Assembly (NCBI GenBank): GCA_963981525.1
Contig: CAXCDZ010000005.1
Coordinates: forward strand, 1 to 29,703
Direction: 5' to 3'
DNA: 29,703 nucleotides
Source: CAXCDZ01 sp963981525
GTDB lineage: Bacteria; Patescibacteriota; Microgenomatia; UBA1400; UBA12108
Part shown: one piece after another, positions 15,001-18,333 of the stretch
Position numbering within the stretch: position 1 is the stretch's first letter
How the letters are laid out: each line of letters opens with the position of its first letter
Program-made: the position numbers and the translations under genes
Notes under the pieces: generated by a model
Told to the model about the DNA's origin: nothing
Databases searched by the model: none
The model's input: only the letters and a program-made list of their open reading frames with translations

Positions 15001-18000
15001 AAAACAGATGCGCAGTACCAGGCCATTCAAGATCGTCTTCCCAAAATCATCAATCAAGCCGTCACAGGCAAGCTAGCCGATACTGCAGGCAAATCTCTCA
15101 ACGCAGAAGCATTCATTGACAGTGCCATCGCCACTCCCACCCTATACCGAGAGTTGCTTCTAGCTGGCACCAACGGCTCTATCGAGCGTTTCATAGCAGG
15201 GCTTATCAGCTCACTCTGGGAAAATGATGGTATTTTCGACCCGCTCATCAAAGAATATATTCGAAAGGGTGACTGGCCACAAGTTATCCAAAATTTTGGC
15301 AATCATGCTCTCCTACCAGAAGTAGTAAGCTATTTGTACAATCTTACCTCTTCTCAAAAATTCACTCTTCTCTCAAAGATTCTCAGCGATGACCAGGGTC
15401 TTCTTAGCAATCCCAAAACAAAAATCAATAATCAAACAGAAGACAATGCCACATTTCTAAATAATCTTATCAAGCAGAATGTCGAAGGAAGCAAGCACAC
15501 CAAAGACATGATGGGTTGGAGTATCGATTTTCTCCTTTCGAATATAACCTACAAACCTCAAGCTGAAATCGCTATCGCCAATATTCTAGAGCCTGGATTC
15601 TTCGCTAATCCCAATGAGCAAGTCGGTGCAGTCAAACGTGGTGCACTACTATGGAAAGCTCACATTTTTAGGTGGGGAGAATCACTCAACGTCGCACGAT
15701 TCTTTAGTGGAAACAAAGAAGAGCTTGAGCGTGGCTTTGCCAATCTAAAACACACCCCCGAACAAGACGCTCTCAATACTGAACACAACAAACTTGCCAA
15801 TCAAATCTTTCCTTCTTCAGAATCAATAAAAAAAGATAGTCCCAATTCTCTCATTGATTGGTTGACTCATAAAATATCAGGCAAAAAACGAGAAAAGATT
15901 TCAGGTGAAAAAGGCTTGATTCAAATGGGGCAAGCACTCGGAGTCGTGGGTATGCGCTCCCTACAAACAATTAATCAATTCGTAAAACTCCCAGACTCTT
16001 ACGCTTCAGAGGCACGCAAAGCCTACGATCAGGCTTCTCCGTATCCAATGCTCACTGCTTTCAAGTTCATTCGTGAGCGCATCCAGGCCAACAATGAAAA
16101 TATAGGCAAACTTAATCCCGAAGCAGATAACCCAGAAATACAAGAAAGGATAGTCTCTCTCACTCAAATGAATTCGGAACTTAACTCCATTCTTGAAAAT
16201 ACTGAGATTATTCGCAAAGTAGGTGGTGGTTCGATCGTTACAGTCTACGAAGCAATATGGAAACCTACTGGCGAATCAATAGTTCTCAAGGTAACCAATC
16301 CAAACATACTTCAGTTTGTCAGTAAAAATACCAAATTTTTGCGCGATCTCATCGGTTATCTCAAAGATCAAGATCCCAAAAACTCGCATCAATATGACAT
16401 GGTGTATCGTCTAACGGGCACCATGGAACAGTGGGTAACCGCCGATGTTCTCGACAAAGACTTCAAAAAATTTGATCCTATTTTCACATCTCAATACAAC
16501 AATTATCAAGCAAGTAACGGTGTCAAAATTGGCTTCTCAAAGACCTTAGATATCTATAACGAGCAAGCTAAGTTGGAAGAATTCGAACCTGGAGAAACTC
16601 TCAATAGCTACTCAGATCCAACAAAACTAAGCTCCATGAATCCAACAGATGAGTCAACTAGAAAGGAGAATATAAAGCTTGCTGTTGATGCAGTAGCAGA
16701 AGACTACATCCGCCATCTCACTACTCCCGTTTCAATTGAAGGAGAGGACTATTATGTCGCTCATTCTGATATTCACCCAGGTAATGTTATGGTAGTAGAT
16801 GGATCAAACGGCCCCGAACTTAGCCTAATTGACCGCAGTTACTACTTGATACTTGAATCTACTGACAGACCGTTTATTGATCTCCTTCTAGGTCAAAAAA
16901 CAAATATTTCCCATCAACTTCCCAATAAGTGGTGGACCAAAGGACCCCTTACTTCAACTATGAATGACCTAATGTCGTTGATCACTTTCTTCACCAATTT
17001 ACCAGGCAACGAAACTCTCAAAAACCATGAAAATGAGATATTGACTCAACTAGTAGAAGAGGAAATCCTCTCAAATCCATGGTATTGGATCAAAAATCGT
17101 AATAACCCTCAACTTCCACTCGATGCTTTCAACTCTATTTCTCGAATATTAGAAGAAAAAGCCGTAGCGTTAGGAATGGATGAAGATCTAAGCCCCATTC
17201 CTCTTCGCATTCGCATACTTGTAAAAAACATGATTTCTCTAAACGGTATGTTGCAAAACAATAATGGAAATACTATCAATAATCTACTCAATACCTCCCT
17301 CACCCCCCACCCCCTCTCTCTCCTTGGCCCAGTCGCTGGCCTCACCCAATTAGGAGGAGGACAAACACTCACCTCCATCATAGGTGCTAACCTCACCTCG
17401 TTTTTTACCCCCATTGTCTCCAGCATCCCAGCCTTTATCCCCACTCTCCCTATTCTCACTCAAAACATTCAACATTGGGTGAACAATCGCAATTTAATTC
17501 CTCACTACCTACGCGACCTCATCTCCCCACAACTCGACCCCCAGCCAACTTCTCAATCCACCACAGAATCAGCCACCACCACTCCATCATTCTCTCCCAC
17601 CACTATATGGATCACTGACACACCGGATGTAGTTCTCGACAGACTCCAAAATCGATTATTAAACAACGATCCTGCACTACCACCCAACCCAAAACCAGGA
17701 TATGGTTACTTCTATGGCTCCAAAGATGCTCAATATCTCTTTGGAAATCGCATAAAAAAAGGTGGTAATTCCAAAGTTTACCTAAGTGACAGCAATATAA
17801 TCACCTACCTTTGGGGAACTCACCCCCCCAGCACAGAACAAGCAACACAAAACAGTCTACAAGCAACACTCTACGAGCAACTTACAAACAATAATCCTCT
17901 GGATTACTTCCAATTTATCAGACATATTCCCGGCGGCTGGCAAGGAACCTATATTCCCAATCAAGGTAATCTTGCCGAATACATAGAGAGTGGTGGCATT

Positions 18001-18333
18001 ATTACCCAAAGCCAAATAGAAAATGCTGTCAATACTCTAACCACCCTCCATTCCACCGGATATGCTCACGGCGACCTATTAATTGACAAGTCTCAACTAT
18101 CTGATTTCGGTATCGAAAGTAATCGAAAATATCTTGGCCTAACAGAGCCATTTGGCTATCTCAATTACAATAATATTCTTATCACTCTTGATGGTCGTAT
18201 CGTCCTCGTTGATGCTTATGGTAATCCTTATCCCCTCCCACTTGCTAACTCAACAGATACCACTAGTGCAGAATTCCGATCTAGTGAGCTAGAACTATTT
18301 CGACAAGGTCTAGAGAGCTTAATAACCCCATAA
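1..18333 (+). CDS. Giant multidomain kinase/phosphatase/peptidase protein, 5' partial
   Basis: The frame is open from base 1 to the TAA at 18331-18333, so the window encodes at least 6110 residues. The ATG at 193 is only the first Met inside the window; no stop precedes it and the true start probably lies upstream. Modules in order: kinase-like fold (1921-2400), PP2C phosphatase (3478-4404), possible ADP-ribosyltransferase (5641-6270), Hanks kinase (6427-7173), Trp-marked helical repeats (7738-8950), long helical region, possible acyltransferase (10981-11466), M48-like peptidase (12268-12690), about 3.5 kb of mostly helical sequence, ABC1-like kinase (16189-16893) and a C-terminal kinase-like domain (17740-18330). 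Pro/Thr-rich linkers and three related hydrophobic segments separate the blocks. No stop interrupts the frame. Linkers are very C-rich while several modules are AT-richer, which suggests mosaic growth. The combined role is unknown; multi-step protein modification, signalling or an effector function are possibilities. The ORF is certain, the individual domain calls vary. Confidence 0.93.
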   Translation, partial: ANSLKLSTRDPSNLATHVLEYPSTLSPNSIIKLNNGQIRSIEQLLEQHGEIRLKTLLAEATITNMDDFAAFAKNNQNITSLSYSNQIIPANQFFSRESVFDLLTTGTENQRQAILEVFDTPYTPPQSDEETLNGPSDVEATNINNITPENTATTINWDNNNHSLNLNEILLEDGQSITQHLQKGNTVVIVRPDNTRLSIEYYNGEYIIKSPGKRNTTKNITRLAENYLPLSDNLDGYHIYVTDQNLNTISESTPLSDLLLADYNLTTPTPSIWQRFTGWVKNLFSREQAPPTPTPAQETSTPLAITAPTTPTSPVADFLARFTPDTPTSSLDLLLPSTSQLTNLLTRPAITPTTDNTQRSLTGIVAQGIGKTIGTFQALFTPTSQDPTPPEPAPPLNLTPLSVDEAVSLIAASDFAKNKSRTTLINPIVYQYASDALDITDLTDAQKAQLDQWISDNNIVTTSKDQITENQKTAEAFSTRINGAYLSLLNRFDPLLDSLESLNPKLKGLTQSAVQDLNTHGFGLTGNISRSSTLVQNYLTKPDFTTHFQTLSPEEKTAVLSILRGYSSSIRQASRLAQPEAEEIEDEIIPELEESLSTKNVYISPNNIDINVINLATEVENGIHQYLLSKSKGNFEINNTWRIEPLAKGYEGARDVYKLINTISKESYVIKPVDDANELINFKNVPQEAIDAGIVNPIVFSATNHGYYLTPFLTGLQETELFQQITPEELAKISLEFGQIVSKNNIFIGNDTSILLGHNVMIVTNPDGSKRMVLYDHGSYSITSNMTEQQIFNTFVDSQTRYLGNVLTQPQAYYVYTPERSTNLLDKVFVSRVMYVYEFIKQYEDTFNTSEITVTKEFISPEPGSFIEADQYAYQIPHTAKEFLDQFTQAIEWKQQNIKSGATWIIQPVSSNKSQEEILQILDTIKATLKHYANFSPRDWQRYWDQSQTPLTPIDPEQLALDNAILNLTLSTAQTVQGQIKQALSFAKQSRVVTTPTSPTILTRLLGFGRNLIQSFIGLYTRPGSEKGQIGIPLPALFSQKSADQGGVTSTLPNNPVFQSSAANRDLWNKEIIPALQRLMTSNANLSPNDAATQIYLQYKPRINNPTGQNLNIPFNLPLRDAAQKMANTSPLLSSATKTSQQPSLLHSASALDPGTKYINADGTYRQEDAVAIIENPLTSDLPIGSHLILEIDGMGGGGQGDKVAQFIKNLMPKIYFSNINDNIRNIASIPDRIKATFKFLDDEVQKISTSDIANGNGAALDLSIIEHNPINITHPYTLHTGHVGDTQTWIANKNSARLLTTDQSLSEGLISGIMNLKQVIQALQDIYNPLIANEKNVSKKEQYQRILTEDIQSAKDFVSRKISEEKITFKNIVTNSLLKGSTFDPDSVQIIRQDLAPNDIVFTFSDGVFDTLDLNTSGILEQARALIINQGKTPQEAAEYIKAQAIKYGQQSGQKYDNISVAVFVTPSTIIINSQLTDLSKTIASTTPKGTLDIYQLAKTQSLVSHTLTTLYSQGLDVRLDNGATPQRAQEFIAALTHTLNNLPATANVNQQEILLTLINYKNNLELIFANQSVRAGDIIPPGVIAYLNTQTDLQPQNISALSVSFDSGSPLYQVTFTYPDGSTLEIGLDENGAGWAGGVFTPSPLTTKTWSDHLAGSSDFPSLISSVFQDTTLDFPNTASVIKHIVFSQTSRPLDTTPDNISTEDLSTLTNLYKVWIEKYQKDGERDIVIRSLLTSLTRHDRESLSPQQLVPLQSGLTLTINGKQLPDSLPDPAELKVAIKRYNDLVYQTYYKKRTVSLSRLSSEFGLLSSQWDNLVALYPEDLSGKTFNEYLGNPLIEAAQPQGTDKRANIGTKIIILADQLEKMLRAQERYLQAQEIFEVTHPIDIQFTNYAYERLSPADQTIFRQSLPIRLPKINNLSTERVMPVADDDGYVTLYRAVKDLDSVSAQIPIFYRNHEEYTTDDIDIITDQMIDSDSNIDLWTMASEHVSAINEDSNDPSRPDVVLSFSKKVPNERYGSNIITARVPREYLVDVNRTRGKETGLAADQVSKADLEEIILLGRLRPEWIEQVKLDDGTTLTGDELRSTQDNSLDYTNAPDAPPGALGIIANPEAVDMIDNVIQSISIWFQNLFGANRLNSFQLNKIIKTGNYQEIISDDSGIQHYIILNDAHSINGGVAMIIQGYDINTGQLVAIKQPLLEDLQINQLDHYLNAIKEEAANLSKMDHPNIPKFHGLYNNQSDIPVLITEWINGSTLQEEFDLSGKFSLKEAINAFTPIAQALDHAHSLGIIHADIKPANIINGHLIDWGDNDTSDRSDDIYDLSVWIYHTLTGGHHPSLNNYQNPSEFSLDLTSQQLQALDKIFYSIYFENASYNSATELMESFSQIIKPSLSFPTARLTQELQLNSGQSLAPALIPTAGLASNLGIGGSQSIVQSALLSLSSTITSSVFAPLISIVPHLPQNVGVWLDNASLYRSALGSEQLATYAYEISQSTKDWFTNSTPARTVRSLLVTQNALLAQVRFRLAIEDKVYSLTPQQTNILRQAIVNGNTDPNNLYYTISYLDNYRLSNYQDVLLTQYIPQWLDLGVSNINDLQMTLINLIDPHPEQTQALLDEYIPEWLEAGISPEEIKDISSQLWHLSPDSFPLVAKEISTWYRLPGEYDRTRLNNYEMHEIIKQLNAQPDLIKYIAPYLQSFILSQDSNDSYVSLIRTLQEYPTLLPDIYTYLPTWLSGNSMFYIKNYLGPLQNDPELMALASYFNTPGFVHLDAKIVQALLNRPELIPEIAPHLQDWSLISAKYRSEKTISTLIYTLQDTNLSRRTSYIELLPSWIESFTRNTDQYTNDYENIGSLIAHLNTLSDEQYTVIQPYLAGWIKNGFTDYYYNKFKYLTTTFLQISQDKRDEANDIIITLQNSTKMNSTAEVSDIIQELYNNPSSVNALLPLLQKLDSLPNYSMGYSSLLRSLNTNPTLITKLTPYITSWYGQEINYTEVISFIQLIQKFPELPIEESATLAIEQARKGEVSHISVISNPDIQALLAPEYVQYLQAYIDYEFARYRLDMIDGYDFYKNNLAGITDENTIQSLILEEAYSNNLQINQAHLNVTNGIEQDVFTLLSPSAKNFWTIYKSIRYFRTLSNPVKFFNDNLIDLDLESDQDQIRAEFYLNSGKNGNIGEDWPLLESAFTIEMLALLPEDEALFWRAYQAGSDHVIRGYLAKNKQNIGSYWVNGEYTLDFYRAIAVDEPLNFIQNFSRKELALVIGDDSMKKLLQALPSNVADEARNAFTHNKYDRTTDLFALLISDPITNFTLTPQNIEVITAYITQYGLSKTPIIFSYYKQLYLYENGVIAQLPQELTSNNISSLDDLQSRFETMKSQIFSTTPITEIENLSPIEVEMISLNTMHSVHTHTSFPAIDIIKQYQRDKANQHIDTETAHTTSTATIPLVSYQDNDFTDIADTYSQMTEEILSSLGDLEDITNLKNQMVEIFDRKITTLQDVLLEPNSPQGKIDGITYQINTVNDVMSQIKQTDSIDTLVAAILSMHDRTIGQDQNEIRSIFRQLTLKKLFSSQGNSMQRMQEMRDLFTEPISIQSLSEIITIIDIHIKDHVLNVTQDNFDKYWTPETFEILKSKKKVNYINDYFLAYLNPLREALAKLETTQSEQNISIEMIPDKGIIGEMAGYCAGVCYTKVFPLISTYPNLTPYKFIAIDPVSGDKELLGSVLIFEIETANGEKAFLIRAFNIRTEANVDIGLLFEKFSDHIMNIGKSRGISQVLVAGTGGTTSNYPIITDYVNEKYVAGKNNTKILGEFNFNDRPITNYIYKVRNINSPESSQSSTPPSFQSLLPALIPTAGLAQGLGISTGQSIVLTIQSFINPVITTLSPWIGGALPLLNTQPTHDIINYTSTWIQSGTVFANLSARQDSQLVNISSSIRANVATSAKQVRGIIERVTSLITNEQISQKYNISFDINQAISIHNDTAEQSRLRQSIPTPLNPPNLQGEHLLERKQNIQNGFEQLQISSGFLDIGDELVDGDQPIDLSDWNYENIDKATAVRAWLNNIRVHTNQLRQEENEKRISQGKDDLLPMIPPVQLLILANDHQPNATSWTDGTMIINQSLINSQSTVGGLAAIVIHEFEHFVQLFEGSYVYNSENAATKNENGSQTLWSDRFGETDSDLVTAKYLRLLGFHPMAMDNALEDFMRFDEDVITNPQSKDVVHGTLSERRSNIQKLAYSQNWSSNIVNHINLPLSWKYPVVMSWENIINSASLPELNTLIQDKDIPLQLLPIARNKLYDQVTQVIISSNSNNKDSLYQLFADQMGKPLPKNKKGKSEIAKQYWQTYEQARDALFDLVFKEQIPSLTPFQISLLKTSLFYSELNTHNSRQSDSFYSLSQKQNPDLQEIGQDLLAGLSLNHITPENLLQLSDPNFTSNLDQIIFDSQPLWQYNNIATTGSIIEIWTSQLLNNWQLKSSIVDTTPPTNKDDFIRVNELLISSLISGHYGDIGAHGDLNYDYREDNPYQIKTLRTLLSNLHWQQLNIIRYGDNDRLVNKWRENLNFQEDIAEYFYKYTLSSIQLNEGAIDFDAITDPQQKEEIYSRYSLVPSDIKPSVLKQYETYIRSKLNLPTYSNPSEELKDILDSSSKDRTTRLHNFLDNFSSEKHIFMIESLFADVFYIESGEIPGKNVSWVWPIIEEWWQVETKNYLRNNEEHGLISHDDLYRISDFIFKHGKDYSSLYYSGDAFDILKKNNKPYYQYVSKKEAERVKQAWINYLNTLQTDYLQSYSIEHDYPYFSLLPHVVFGLSSTNLEYVFGQGWYLQSSLFQQYQEHAIQTLNNHLTSDPKELVTSANITLHLNDLKIITKGWQDVVKGARNTQSAEPILDPGKSYTESQFIEPFYQLFWNKFISLNQYVNIISWETSSNDPSLTSNDLINIQAVEALYTYIEDLQDIKGPQKTQRLEQISQIVIVEAPFEVALEFIAQHYEASNNRAISPDESLIKSFANTWGKTDAQYQAIQDRLPKIINQAVTGKLADTAGKSLNAEAFIDSAIATPTLYRELLLAGTNGSIERFIAGLISSLWENDGIFDPLIKEYIRKGDWPQVIQNFGNHALLPEVVSYLYNLTSSQKFTLLSKILSDDQGLLSNPKTKINNQTEDNATFLNNLIKQNVEGSKHTKDMMGWSIDFLLSNITYKPQAEIAIANILEPGFFANPNEQVGAVKRGALLWKAHIFRWGESLNVARFFSGNKEELERGFANLKHTPEQDALNTEHNKLANQIFPSSESIKKDSPNSLIDWLTHKISGKKREKISGEKGLIQMGQALGVVGMRSLQTINQFVKLPDSYASEARKAYDQASPYPMLTAFKFIRERIQANNENIGKLNPEADNPEIQERIVSLTQMNSELNSILENTEIIRKVGGGSIVTVYEAIWKPTGESIVLKVTNPNILQFVSKNTKFLRDLIGYLKDQDPKNSHQYDMVYRLTGTMEQWVTADVLDKDFKKFDPIFTSQYNNYQASNGVKIGFSKTLDIYNEQAKLEEFEPGETLNSYSDPTKLSSMNPTDESTRKENIKLAVDAVAEDYIRHLTTPVSIEGEDYYVAHSDIHPGNVMVVDGSNGPELSLIDRSYYLILESTDRPFIDLLLGQKTNISHQLPNKWWTKGPLTSTMNDLMSLITFFTNLPGNETLKNHENEILTQLVEEEILSNPWYWIKNRNNPQLPLDAFNSISRILEEKAVALGMDEDLSPIPLRIRILVKNMISLNGMLQNNNGNTINNLLNTSLTPHPLSLLGPVAGLTQLGGGQTLTSIIGANLTSFFTPIVSSIPAFIPTLPILTQNIQHWVNNRNLIPHYLRDLISPQLDPQPTSQSTTESATTTPSFSPTTIWITDTPDVVLDRLQNRLLNNDPALPPNPKPGYGYFYGSKDAQYLFGNRIKKGGNSKVYLSDSNIITYLWGTHPPSTEQATQNSLQATLYEQLTNNNPLDYFQFIRHIPGGWQGTYIPNQGNLAEYIESGGIITQSQIENAVNTLTTLHSTGYAHGDLLIDKSQLSDFGIESNRKYLGLTEPFGYLNYNNILITLDGRIVLVDAYGNPYPLPLANSTDTTSAEFRSSELELFRQGLESLITP
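805..1210 (+). other. Giant protein: Pro/Thr-rich linker with amphipathic helices
   Basis: The encoded segment alternates Pro/Thr/Ser-rich stretches (for example PPTPTPAQETSTP) with short amphipathic or hydrophobic pieces such as IWQRFTGWVKNLFSR and IGKTIGTFQALFTP. Similar short motifs recur near other module borders, for example near 2995-3070 (LLGFGRNLIQSFIGLY) and near 6376-6410 (ISIWFQNLFG). This looks like a flexible interdomain linker, perhaps with membrane-surface or docking helices. The DNA is extremely C-rich: 31 C to 7 G in 901-960. Confidence 0.6.
1921..2400 (+). other. Giant protein: degenerate kinase-like fold 1
   Basis: The segment starts with a possible nucleotide loop (LAKGYEGARDVYKL), followed by a Lys in a VAIK-like position (SYVIKP, Lys codon 2011). 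A catalytic-loop-like Asn region (GHNVMIV) precedes a DFG-like DHG (Asp codon 2326). A clear HRD motif is missing, so it may be a pseudokinase or a distant phosphotransferase of the kinase fold. The DNA here is more AT-rich than the flanking linkers. The order of motifs supports the call but each motif is weak. Confidence 0.45.
3478..4404 (+). other. Giant protein: PP2C-family Ser/Thr phosphatase domain
   Basis: PPM/PP2C motifs occur in the expected order: RQEDAVAI (like the N-terminal Asp/Glu metal motif), DGMGGGGQGDKVAQ (Asp codon 3577, matching DGMGG), a GAALDLSII segment, HVGDTQTWI (Asp codon 3856, matching the GDS motif), LTTDQSL, FSDGVFDTL (Asp codons 4219 and 4231) and YDNISVAVF (Asp codon 4372). 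The family dephosphorylates phospho-Ser/Thr with two metal ions held by these aspartates. All main metal ligands appear present, so activity is plausible. An insertion of about 75 residues lies between LTTDQSL and SDG. It may reverse the action of one of the kinase modules in the same chain. Confidence 0.9.
5641..6270 (+). other. Giant protein: possible ADP-ribosyltransferase-like domain
   Basis: The pattern resembles the R-S-E class of ADP-ribosyltransferases: an Arg in VTLYRAV (codon 5821), a central strand in DVVLSFSKKVP, then an IITARVPREYLVDV strand and an acidic motif LEEIILLGRL (Glu codons 6172 and 6175) where the catalytic Glu of such enzymes usually lies. Family knowledge: these enzymes transfer ADP-ribose from NAD+ to protein or nucleic-acid targets. 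The match is one of motif order only. A structure prediction would be needed to rule out an unrelated alpha/beta fold. Confidence 0.38.
6427..7173 (+). other. Giant protein: Hanks-type Ser/Thr kinase domain
   Basis: A near-complete set of kinase motifs can be read: VAIK (Lys codon 6592), an alpha-C Glu in IKEEAANLSKMDHPNIP, hinge ITEWINGSTL, catalytic loop HADIKPAN (Asp codon 6886, Lys 6892, Asn 6901; HRD appears as HAD), metal-binding DWGD replacing DFG (Asp codon 6925), and DDIYDLSVWIYHTLTGGHHP for the alpha-F/G region. All residues needed for phosphotransfer are present. The activation segment is very short, with only a few residues between DWGD and SDDIYDLS. This is probably an active kinase, and the most canonical of the four kinase-like modules in the protein. 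Confidence 0.9.
7237..7416 (+). repeat. Giant protein: hydrophobic spacer, copy 1
   Basis: The segment begins APALIPTAGLASNLGIGG, continues with a hydrophobic stretch and ends VGVWLDN. It follows the Hanks kinase and precedes the helical repeats. Copies 2 and 3 share the opening, a central aromatic-rich P-[LIV]-[IV]-[ST] element (here FAPLISIVP) and a terminal Trp. It could be a membrane-associated hairpin or a rigid spacer. Confidence 0.7.
7738..8950 (+). other. Giant protein: Trp-marked helical repeat array
   Basis: A motif of the form Y-[IL]-x-x-W recurs: YIPQW, YIPEW, EISTW, YLPTW, HLQDW, LLPSW, YLAGW and YITSW, with Trp codons at 7753, 7864, 7969, 8194, 8380, 8494, 8623 and 8947. Most neighbouring marks are 34-43 residues apart if a degenerate unit (YLQSF at 8080-8094) is counted, and the longer gaps are near multiples (62 and 108 residues). 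This fits a solenoid of helical hairpins, which in other proteins act as binding scaffolds. It does not match a named repeat family that I recognise. Confidence 0.6.
10981..11466 (+). other. Giant protein: alpha/beta segment, perhaps acyltransferase-like
   Basis: After a long helical stretch the sequence becomes alpha/beta: GEMAGYCAGVCYTK, then KELLGSVLIFEIE and KAFLIRAFNIR as paired strands, a helix (LLFEKFSDHIMNIGKSRG) and strand ISQVLVAGTGGT. The strand-strand-helix-strand order recalls the core of GNAT-type acyltransferases, but no acetyl-CoA loop is clear. Two cysteines (codons 11038 and 11050) could instead be catalytic or structural. The enzyme class is unassigned. Confidence 0.22.
11518..11721 (+). 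repeat. Giant protein: hydrophobic spacer, copy 2
   Basis: It opens LLPALIPTAGLAQGLGISTG, nearly identical to copy 1, continues with INPVITTLSP and ends STWIQSG. The nucleotide sequences of copies 1 and 2 also agree over a short stretch coding PALIPTAG. It sits between the acyltransferase-like segment and the M48-like peptidase module. Confidence 0.7.
12268..12690 (+). other. Giant protein: M48-like HExxH metallopeptidase module
   Basis: The zinc motif HEFEH lies at 12388-12402 in IVIHEFEHFVQ. The third ligand is offered by FGETDSDLVTAKYLRLLGFHP, close to the E-x-x-x-D helix of M48 gluzincins. This is followed by HGTLSERRSNIQKLA, resembling the HP-x-x-x-x-R-I segment near the end of M48 catalytic domains. 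Known M48 enzymes (HtpX, Ste24, BepA) are zinc proteases, many membrane-bound. No clear transmembrane helix is seen inside the module, so it would be a soluble version on this scaffold. Target unknown; self-processing of the giant chain is one possibility. Confidence 0.8.
16189..16893 (+). other. Giant protein: ABC1/UbiB-like atypical kinase domain
   Basis: A Gly-rich loop VGGGSIVTVYEA (16219-16254) resembles the Ala/Gly-rich loop of UbiB/ADCK proteins, followed by an ATP-binding Lys in IVLKV (codon 16288). The catalytic loop AHSDIHPGN (16759-16785) is close to the UbiB F-H-x-D-x-H-P-G-N signature. The metal motif reads LIDRSYY (Asp codon 16831) in place of DFG. Family members are atypical kinases or ATPases linked to lipid and quinone metabolism. 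Here the domain is embedded in a scaffold, so the substrate cannot be inferred. The key catalytic Asp, Asn and Lys are intact. Confidence 0.8.
17314..17487 (+). repeat. Giant protein: hydrophobic spacer, copy 3
   Basis: It opens LSLLGPVAGLTQLGGGQ, a divergent form of the copy 1 and 2 opening, with FFTPIVSSIP in the middle and IQHWVNN at the end. It separates the ABC1-like kinase from a Ser/Thr/Pro linker and the last kinase-like domain. Confidence 0.6.
17740..18330 (+). other. Giant protein: C-terminal kinase-like domain
   Basis: It begins with a Gly-rich loop, RIKKGGNSKVYLSDSN. The usual VAIK Lys is not obvious (IITYLWG lies there). A catalytic loop follows: LHSTGYAHGDL (Asp codon 18073), then NNILI (Asn codons 18169 and 18172) and LVDAYG in place of DFG (Asp codon 18211). 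The catalytic Asp and Asn are separated by 33-34 residues instead of the usual 5, so about 28 residues are inserted into the catalytic loop. It may be a pseudokinase or a divergent enzyme. It ends the giant chain. Confidence 0.65.

Noticed and set aside
1..18333. Alternative genetic code (TGA as Gly) as the reason for the giant ORF
   Set aside because: The giant frame contains no in-frame TGA, and other genes in the window, such as the HEPN gene and the HEKGH peptidase gene, end in TGA at sensible positions.
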